A stretch of DNA of 64,000 nt, from assembly GCA_027186245.1 (NCBI GenBank), contig CP114485.1, forward strand, positions 1,426,001-1,490,000. The letters are read 5' to 3'. Below, piece after piece: positions 48,136 to 64,000 of the stretch; within the stretch, counting starts at the first letter, position 1, and each line of letters starts with the position of its first letter. A program made the translations under genes and the position numbers. The stretch comes from Coriaria nepalensis. Taxonomy: Eukaryota > Streptophyta > Magnoliopsida > Cucurbitales > Coriariaceae. The notes under the pieces were generated by a model. It was not told the origin of the DNA, searched no databases, and saw only the letters and a list, made by a program, of their open reading frames with translations.

Positions 48136-50138
48136 TTTTTTTTTATTTCTTTCCTGAATGAAACGGATTTGCTATAAACACTAATAACTGTGTAAGCAGA
48201 GAACAGAAACTTGTGACCTTTTTAATTAAAAGAGCCAAAAAAAAAAAAAAGTAAGAAGAAGAAGATGACGATGATGAATAAGGTTAGGCGATAAAATCTA
48301 TAACAAAAGGGAAAAAAAAAGTGAAGAAAGGGGGAAACGTATAAGTAACCAATGAAACCGCCAAAATAACCAGAGATAGTATCTTCCTCCGCTCCACAAC
48401 TTTCAAACGTTAATGAGTGTCTGACAAGCATATCCACCTCCCCCGGTTTCAATGCTAGTTCTCTTTTCAAAATGTTAATTTTACCTTATTACCCTTTTTC
48501 TGTTCCATTGTCCTTTTTCTTCTTCTTCCTTTCTTCTGGGCCAAAGGTCTTTTTTCTTGTTGATAAAGCAAAGCCTTCAAGGTCACTCACACTGCCCAGT
48601 GTCCAATTTTCTTGTTGGAAAGTTGACCAGAGAGTCGCTGTTATCTCATCTTTGCTGTAGGGGTATTGATGTAATTTAGCAATAAATGATTAGTCTTAAT
48701 TGGCTAATAAAATGTGCAATTAAGATTAAAGAAATTAAATGCATTTTTGCTTGACAAAGTGATGGGTTTTTATATTTGTAAAAAGGTAACCTAAGAGAAT
48801 GCTAATAATAATATATATATATATATATACTTTTTGTCTTTTTGGGGATAAGGGACTAAAACGTAATTTCACGAAGCTTAATTAAAGGATTAGAATTGCT
48901 AATCGTCATTTGTCAAGGCAATCGTTTTCTTAACGTTTAAGAATGCTGCACAAAAACTATGAACTGTAATAGAACATCTCATTTTACTTGTCAATGCTAC
49001 AGATATCAAACCTAGTAGCCAATTCAAAACCGGAAAGTGCTTTTTTTCTTTTTTTAAACACAATAAATAAGGGAAGAAAAATGGGCCTAGTATTCCTTAT
49101 TATAAATATTACATCACTATAATGGGCCATTCCATCTAACTCGGCCTTTGGGCCTATGTACGATACATGGACCACCTTATCGATAGCACCGTCATGCCTG
49201 ATATAGGCCGGACTTTATCTCAAAACTTGCATTAGTTTCATATAATTTCTAACCGGATGATTACTGAACTCTTGACCGCGTTTTTAGGTAGGAATAAGAT
49301 GTAAAAAAATGTCACTCCTTATCATATATTAAAAAATATATATATATATATTTGAAATATAAGTTGATAATGCTATTTAATATTTTAATTAACTATATAT
49401 TAATAAAAATATTTGAACATGCAATTTCTAATCGATCTCACCAACCCCAAAAGTAAGATGAGTAGAGACGATCAAAGGGGTTGGTGGCTTCCAAACTGAC
49501 TGATTATTCATTTAATTATACTTAAAATAGAGTAATTATTCATTTAAATGGAGATAAATATTATCTGATTTAACCTAAGTTATCAAAAGGGGACTTTGTC
49601 ACAAACCGGATATGGATACCACATTACTATAATATTAGGCCAACAAATTCTAACCTCTTGAATCGGCATCTTTTCATTTATGAAGTATATTTAGGTTTAG
49701 AATATTACATGTATGGGGTTGGTAGGGATTCATATTCCACTATAATGATTTTGGTTGCCGATCATTTTCTGCCAGAAAAATAAATTAATTAAGACAAATA
49801 GTTAAATATGTATTTTGTGGTTGTATAGTTTAGTTAAGCTTAATTTATGAGGCTCTATATATAACAGCAATATTGGGCCCCGGCCCAGTAATGATGAACT
49901 CAGTTGGAAGTAGGTAATGAAATTCTCACTTAGCAGCACATTTAATTCCTCAATCATTCATATATTATGTTGTCACAGAGAGCATACTCCCTCTTGCTCC
50001 TCCTTTTGGGCAAAAATAATAGCTACTGATCCTATCCCTATTTCTCTCATATCTATCATACACGTAAGAAGACACACTCTAAAGTTATATATAATATATG
50101 ATTATTTAATTATATATTGTAATATTTTTAATTGTAAT

Positions 50139-50143
<5 letters not shown>

Positions 50144-50193
<50 letters not shown>
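50144..50193. repeat. (TA)n microsatellite, about 24 repeats
   Basis: An uninterrupted alternating TA tract of ~49 bp, about 520 bp upstream of the PAL start. Likely polymorphic in length. Confidence 0.95.
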
Positions 50194-50202
<9 letters not shown>

Positions 50203-50261
50203 GTGATTACGTTTTGCTTTCGTGCTTGCCCACCCTCACAAAAAGACTCTCCTCATTCCTC

Positions 50262-50512
50262 ACCAACCCCCCTCTTTGATTTTCATCATTGACAAGTAAA
50301 ATTCCGCGTTCTTCGATCTTCACCAACTATGTTTGGTTTTGTTTTCTTTTGATTCTTGAAGTGCATCCCACATATCCATGTCGACACGTGTCTCCATCTA
50401 AACTGTCCAAACTCTTAAAAAAGATCTGACGGCCAATAGCGGTTCTCAACTAACCCATCGGCCTACCCACCCCCACACAACAAATGATACCTTCTCCCTC
50501 CCGGTATATAAG
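50262..50512 (+). promoter_or_regulatory. PAL promoter: AC element, G-box, TATA box
   Basis: ACCAACCCCC at 50262-50271 matches the AC-II/PAL-box MYB site known from phenylpropanoid promoters. A palindromic GACACGTGTC (G-box core CACGTG at 50385-50390) follows. CTAACCCATC near 50452 and CCTACCCACCCCC at 50462-50474 are further AC-like motifs. TATATAAG at 50505-50512 is a well-formed TATA box; a transcription start ~30 bp later would leave a ~175-nt leader before the ATG at 50717. Confidence 0.75.
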
Positions 50513-50716
50513 TAGTGCTTATTCCCTGTGAACAATTAGGAAAATTTTCTCTTTCATTCTAAGAAAATTTCCTGTTTAATTAGTACTTCTCTTTGTACAA
50601 TCTCCATTCTTAATTTTGGTTTTTTTTTTTTTTTCTTACATATATTACTACTATTCTTACGTACCTCGGAATAGTTTTTTCAACTTTCCCACCCGTTTTC
50701 TCGCCAACCAAACAGC

Positions 50717-53700
50717 ATGGGATCAATAGATCATCAAGATAACGGAAACGGCTTCGTTAGCGGATCGTTTTGCATCAACGAATCCGACCCGTTGAACTGG
50801 GGCATGGCAGCTGAGTCACTAAAAGGGAGCCATTTGGAAGAGGTGAAGAGAATGGTGGAGGAATATAGGAAGCCAATTGTGAGGCTTGGTGGTGAGACCT
50901 TGACCATAGCTCAGGTGGCTGCAATCGCGGGTCACAATGGTTCTGTATCGGTCGAGTTATCAGAGTCGGCTCGAGCCAGGGTCAAGGCCAGCAGTGACTG
51001 GGTTATGGACAGCATGAATAAAGGGACGGATAGTTATGGCGTCACTACTGGTTTTGGTGCAACCTCTCATAGGAGAACCAGACAAGGAGGTGCCCTTCAG
51101 AAGGAGCTTATTAGGTATAATAATATCATTAATATTGATTAACATGACTTATTTATTTTCAATCTTTACTATATATAAATATATAAATAAATAATTTATA
51201 GGTAGGTTTTCAGTTAACCCTCCTGCATTGCATGCAAGTCCAACCACCAGTCTTGATCCTACGGGACAAGTAACGACTTGTAATAAAAGAAGAGTAAAAA
51301 TTAATAATTCAAAGCCAAAAAAAAAAATCTAATAGACTAAGAAGTTATACCTGATACTGATACTGATATGGTAAGGATCAGAATTAGAAATTTTGTTTTA
51401 GACCTAATTTATAAATCATGTGTATCAAATTCAATTGAAGATTTTATATGATCGTTGACATATTTTTATTAAAATTTTATTTTATTATTTTTATTTATTT
51501 AATCTATAAATAATTTATAAATAAAATCCACGTACTTCAAGTATTAATAAACATAAATTATTATAAATAATTTCTTAAAATTTTTATTAAAAAGATTTTT
51601 TTTATCCACTTTAATATTTATTTTTAATATAATATTTTAGAATTTGGAATCAAAACATTAACACGAAATCATCAGGGAAAATTTTGATTTTTCTAATGAT
51701 TTTAATTAGTATTATTTTAGATTATTATTATTATTTTATATAAATATATAGTATATAGTATATAGTATATAAAGAGAATTAAAAGTTGACATATGTCACG
51801 ACAAAAAGCAACTTGGTGAGTAGAGAAATGACCGAAAGATACGCATCAACTTCTAATTCGGCCCAATTATAACACACTTGTACTCAACTTTTATCATTTT
51901 AAAACTTTATTTGTTTAAATTTTTAGTTGAAAGTTAGAAGAAAATAATGTATCCATGTTTGACTTTTTTGTTCTTGACTTATTTAATTCAATTTGACTTT
52001 ACAGTTGTTGGGAGTTAATTAATGGCAGCCTCAATTAAAGGTTTATTAATTAGTAGTTGTACATGTTTTTCACAGTTAAGATCAGAAATCAAACATCCCA
52101 TTTGAATCGGGATTCATTCTCACTAGCCCACACCCACTTCTGACTTCTTTGATGAAGCAGAGCATGAGCTAGAACACTGAGAAAGAAAAAAAAAGGAACA
52201 GAGATGTTTGATGAGTACTGAAAATATCTGTTGCATTTTGTAACAGGTTCTTGAATGCTGGAATCTTTGGAAATGGGACAGAATCATGCCACACATTGCC
52301 CCACTCAGCAACCAGAGCAGCCATGCTGGTGAGGACCAATACACTGCTACAAGGCTACTCGGGGATTAGGTTTGAAATCTTAGAAGCCATCACCAAGCTG
52401 CTCAACAACAGCATAACACCCAGTCTCCCTCTCAGAGGCACCATCTCTGCTTCTGGAGACTTGGTCCCTCTCTCATACATTGCTGGGCTTTTGACAGGCA
52501 GGCCCAATTCAAAAGCTGTTGGGCCCAATGGAGAGCCCCTCAACCCCACGCAAGCCTTCGAACAAGCCGGTATCTCTACCGGGTTTTTCGAATTGCAGCC
52601 CAAAGAAGGCCTTGCTTTGGTCAATGGGACTGCAGTTGGCTCCGCTCTTGCTTCCATGACTCTTTTTGAAGCCAACGTTCTTGCACTACTTTCAGAAGTC
52701 TTGTCAGCAATCTTTGCTGAAGTCATGCAGGGAAAACCCGAGTTTACCGATCACTTGACGCATAGATTAAAACACCATCCGGGCCAAATCGAGGCTGCAG
52801 CCATAATGGAACACATTTTAGATGGAAGTTCATATGTCAAAGCAGCTAAGAAGTTGCATGAAACAGACCCTCTACAAAAGCCTAAGCAAGATAGGTATGC
52901 TCTAAGGACTTCTCCACAATGGCTCGGCCCACAAATTGAAGTCATCCGGCAAGCAACTAAAATGATCGAACGGGAAATAAACTCGGTCAATGACAACCCA
53001 TTGATTGATGTTTCAAGGAATAAGGCTCTACATGGAGGCAATTTCCAAGGCACCCCAATTGGCGTGTCTATGGACAATAGCCGCCTAGCCATTGCTTCAA
53101 TCGGCAAACTCATGTTTGCTCAATTTTCCGAGCTGGTCAATGACTTTTACAATAACGGGCTGCCTTCGAATCTCTCCGCGAGCCGGGATCCAAGCTTGGA
53201 TTACGGGTTCAAAGGGGCCGAAATTGCAATGGCCTCGTATTGCTCGGAACTTCAATTCTTAGCCAATCCGGTAACAAACCATGTCCAAAGTGCGGAACAA
53301 CATAACCAAGACGTGAACTCTTTGGGCTTGATTTCGGCTAGAAAGACAGCCGAGGCAGTGGATATATTGAAGCTCATGTCAACCACTTTCTTGGTCGGGT
53401 TATGTCAAGCTATTGATTTGAGGCACTTGGAGGAAAACTTGAGGAACACAGTGAAGAGCACAGTGAGTCAAGTAGCCAAGAAAGTACTTGTGATTGGATT
53501 CAATGGTGAGCTTCACCCGATAAGATTCTGTGAAAAAGACTTACTTACGATTGTTGATCGGGAATATGTTTTCGCTTATGTGGACGATCCCTGTAGTGCT
53601 ACCTATCCATTGATGCAAAGGCTGAGGCAAGTTCTAGTGGAGCATTCTTTGAAGAATGAAAGGGAGACGAACCCGAGCAGTTCAATTTTTCAGAAGATTA

Positions 53701-53993
53701 CCGAGTTTGAGGAAGAATTGAAGGCCGTTTTGCCTAAGGAAGTTGAAAATGTGAGGGCTGAATATGAGAGCGGAAATTCGACAATTGTGAACCAGATTAA
53801 GGAATGCAGGTCTTATCCATTGTACAAGTTTGTGAGGGAAACACTTGGGACAGGATTGTTAACAGGCGAGAAAGTGGTGTCGCCCGGTGAAGAATTCGAC
53901 AAGGTTTTCTCCGCAATTTGTGAAGGGAAGCTCATCGATCCGTTGTTGGAGTGTTTGAGTGATTGGAATGGCGCTCCTCTTCCTATTAACTAA
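50717..53993 (+). CDS. PAL: Phenylalanine ammonia-lyase (PAL)
   Basis: Two exons, 50717-51114 and 52247-53993, give 714 aa, the normal PAL length. It deaminates phenylalanine to trans-cinnamate, the entry step of phenylpropanoids, in the cytosol as a tetramer. The A201-S202-G203 triad that forms the MIO cofactor lies in [17 protein letters not shown]. The mobile-loop motif [10 protein letters not shown] and NDNPLID are intact. F134-L135 at the selectivity position predicts Phe rather than Tyr preference; R133 is split by the intron, the conserved PAL intron site. The 1,132-bp intron is AT-rich and contains no other gene. The complete end (NGAPLPIN) is near the family's usual xPIC. Confidence 0.98.
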
Positions 53994-54839
53994 GATGTTT
54001 GATGTACTATTACAGGTTTACTTTACTGTCTTTGTTTCTTTGGTACAATGCAAATGTTTACTGTTAAACCTGATGTTTCATTTGTTATTGCTGTTGCTTT
54101 TTTTTTTTTTTTCTTTGGGACCGTATGATGTATATTTCTTTTGCTGTATACCTTGAAATTCAGAACAACAGCAAAATGTAATATAAATATGGAATTGTCT
54201 GCTTCTACTTCTTGTTTTATTCTTCACACCCAGATCTTTTTATACTGAATTTATGCTTTCAATATACAAAAATTAAAGAGAAAATTAGATAATACATCCC
54301 TAAACTTTCATTTTATTAAATTTTGATCCTTCAAACTTTTAAAATTAATTATATACTTTTATAAATTTCATAAACTATACGTAATCTTAGATTTCAAAAT
54401 TCAATTATCCTCTTTATTATGACAACACTGTACGTTTTAACTCGACTCATATTTAATAGTCCATTTTTCTTTTTCCTTATTTTTATTTTCTAATTTAATA
54501 GACGACGCGTCGTCAGCTGAGGAAAAATGGGGCTTTCACCGAGGTGTCGTCTTGGTATTTTAACGGTGGAAAGGGGAAATGGAAAATTGTTTCATTTTCA
54601 AGTAAGAAAGCGACGACCCGTCGGCTCATAATATTATTGCGCTTTATAGGGCATATCTTCGCGAGATATTCGTGAATCATAATTTGTAAGAGCGTGTGGT
54701 TCACACGTCACAACAACTTCACTTCACTTCACTTCACTCGGGCGCTATGCACGGCTGGCGCATATTAGCCTGTACCCTTAAAAAAACCGGTTCTATTGCG
54801 CGGGTTTTGTTTCCCGTCAAAACCTGGACAAACTTCCCT

Positions 54840-54871
<32 letters not shown>

Positions 54872-55167
54872 GGGTGATTTTGAAGGCCATTATCTACAGT
54901 TGCTTGCCATTACAGGTTCTATCGCTCATTTCGTTACTCAATTATCCATAACACTCTCGTAGTTAGCTGAAATATTGACCTTCTCTACTCTTTTCCCACG
55001 ATTTTTCACCCAATCTTTTCCCAATTTAGGGTTTCAATAACTTTTTTTGAGTTCATGCTCTGGAATAGCCTCTACGAATAATAGTATATTATTTCGTATC
55101 ATAGGATTGTTTCTTGAATTAGTGTAGTTATGCGGTTGTGAATGTGGAGACTGCGATTCTTGCGGTA
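53994..55167. other. Intergenic: PAL 3' side, ELF6 promoter and 5' UTR
   Basis: PAL 3' UTR in ~53994-54200. Then AT-rich DNA, a (CTTCA)n run at 54716-54737 and a (CT)n tract at 54846-54873, the latter probably in the ELF6 leader. Confidence 0.5.
54846..54873. repeat. (CT)n microsatellite in the ELF6 leader region
   Basis: About 14 CT repeats preceded by CCTCCCTCC. Such pyrimidine tracts are common in plant 5' UTRs and core promoters. Confidence 0.9.
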
Positions 55168-62986
<7,819 letters not shown>

Positions 62987-63727
62987 AGAATCTCTCTGTT
63001 TCCTTCTTTTTCTTCTCCGTGCTCTGTTGCTCTGTTTTGTCGGCCTCTTAGATCAGTTTTTTTAATATTTTCTTTATTTCGTATATGATGAAGATGTCGC
63101 ATTCATATTTCGTTGGCTTTCATTATTTGGATGTTGAAAACTAAAAACGGATTGCTTTGAACTTTTTTTTTTCTTCAGGGACTAAACTGACATAAAAAGA
63201 TAACATAGGAAGAAAAATGAAAACAGTAAAATTATAAGGACCGAAAGAGCAACTAAGGGAAAAATAAGTCGGTCAAATGTATAAATTCAGTAACTTTGGG
63301 GAGTAATCTGCAAATCTCACTGTCTGTATGCTTTTTTGTCGAGGGTAATATATTAACATAACACAAAACACTTTTAACAGTAAAAAATACAGTGGTCAGA
63401 TCTAATCACCGTCTCGTCGGCGTTTGGCTGCAAGTTTGGCGGTAATATCCATGGCGGGCGGCGACGTTCATCCCGATCCTCTCACTCCTTTTACGTAGTC
63501 TCAGGTCCAGAATCCTCTCATCCCAGGTGAATCTTTCAGCCTTCCTTCTTCATCAAATGGAGTCTCATTTTCAATTGGCTTTATTCGTGAAACACCTTCT
63601 CCTTTCTCACATTTGCTTCACTCAACAGTTCAAACCTGGAAATCCGAGAAATAGCGTCCGTTCTTCACTGCAATTACAAGCGTACGCTACTTATCTAGTT
63701 ATTGCTTTCTTCGTTTTCCTTTCTAGT
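62987..63727. other. Intergenic
   Basis: Downstream flank of the NATA pseudogene. From 63451 an ATG-led 15-codon frame (MAGGDVHPDPLTPFT then TAG) and a good donor CCCAG|GTGAAT at 63525 could belong to a 5' leader exon of the next gene. Confidence 0.4.
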
Positions 63728-64000
63728 CTCGACTGAGGTTTGGGGATTGATCCTTGAAGTTAATAGGAGAGATTACGATAATTCTAAATCAGCTGGTAAT
63801 TTGAGCACTGGAATCAGCTTAGCTCAGGAATCGGCTCACGCAATGCCCTTCATTTCTTCTTCCGCTTGTCTTTGTTCCCTGATACCTAGAGATATATACG
63901 ATAATCACTCAGACAAAAAGGTCTGCATACGCAAAGGTTTTTCCCGAGAATCAACTCTCTCGGGCTATAGTGGAATTTCTAGGGTTCTAATTGGGGTGTG
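63728..64000 (+). CDS. Possible 5' exon of a gene running off the window
   Basis: A pyrimidine-rich acceptor (TTTTCCTTTCTAG) at 63727 is followed by a frame open for about 90 codons to the window end; an in-frame ATG at 63843 gives MPFISSSACLCSLIPRDIYD. The Ser/Cys-rich start could be a transit peptide. No family recognised. Chance openness is possible. Confidence 0.25.

Larger units (their letters stand above)
48136..50716. other. Divergent spacer, SYT3 / PAL
   Basis: SYT3 5' UTR and promoter at the left, PAL promoter at the right. A (TA)n tract lies at 48813-48829, another AT-rich patch at 49330-49410 and a long (TA)n at 50144-50193. No gene seen; the frames at 48472-48660 and 49917-50279 have low-complexity content. 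Confidence 0.55.

Noticed and set aside
49917..50279. 120-aa frame including a long Tyr-Ile run
   Set aside because: The run is just the translated (TA)n microsatellite upstream of PAL.
52355..53113. Open frames antisense to PAL exon 2
   Set aside because: Shadow frames caused by the codon composition of PAL; no independent family features.

Overview
This is a gene-rich stretch of nuclear DNA from a flowering plant, almost certainly a eudicot. The genes have GT-AG introns, the spacers are AT-rich and full of microsatellites, and the gene set is plant-specific: PAL, PIP2 aquaporin, NPH3/RPT2-like, ELF6, WPP-domain-associated protein, type-III patatin-like phospholipase. I cannot name the species from sequence alone. 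Exon boundaries below were worked out by hand; for every multi-exon model given with exon coordinates the phases close and the summed exon lengths are a multiple of three.

Layout. 1-3.2 kb: spacer that opens with a ~73-bp dyad-containing tandem repeat. 3.2-5.6 kb (-): patatin-like phospholipase with a Gly in the usual nucleophile Ser position. 6.8-8.0 kb (-): two tandem small secreted/membrane proline-rich proteins, one intact and one frameshifted. 8.4-10.9 kb (-): WPP-domain-associated coiled-coil protein. 11.8-12.7 kb (-): a weakly supported small membrane protein exon and an unreported 53-aa predicted secreted peptide. 14.2-15.8 kb (-): PIP2 aquaporin. 18.0-20.9 kb (-): decapping enzyme DCP2, divergent from an ER M28 metallopeptidase (21.6-25.6 kb, +). 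26.0-27.3 kb (+): plastid-type GNAT acetyltransferase, convergent with a plastid-type phosphohexomutase (27.8-31.8 kb, -). 33.2-35.0 kb (-): GATA zinc-finger factor. 40.1-42.5 kb (+): NPH3/RPT2-like BTB protein. 43.1-43.4 kb (+): short COX16. 43.5-44.9 kb (-): decayed WAV3-type RING/vWA E3 ligase pseudogene. 45.4-48.1 kb (-): synaptotagmin SYT3. 50.7-54.0 kb (+): phenylalanine ammonia-lyase. 55.2-60.2 kb (+): ELF6 histone demethylase. 60.9-61.6 kb (+): NATA-type acetyltransferase, followed by a broken tandem copy (62.3-63.0 kb). The last 300 bp may hold the first exon of a further gene.

The genes are mostly unrelated in function, as is normal for a plant chromosome arm; I see no operon-like or biosynthetic cluster. 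The main themes are local duplication followed by decay (proline-rich pair, NATA pair, the internal repeat in WAP) and one possible deletion junction where COX16 and the WAV3-like pseudogene face each other, both lacking their 3' ends. The least described element I can point to is the 53-aa secreted peptide gene at 12.5 kb.
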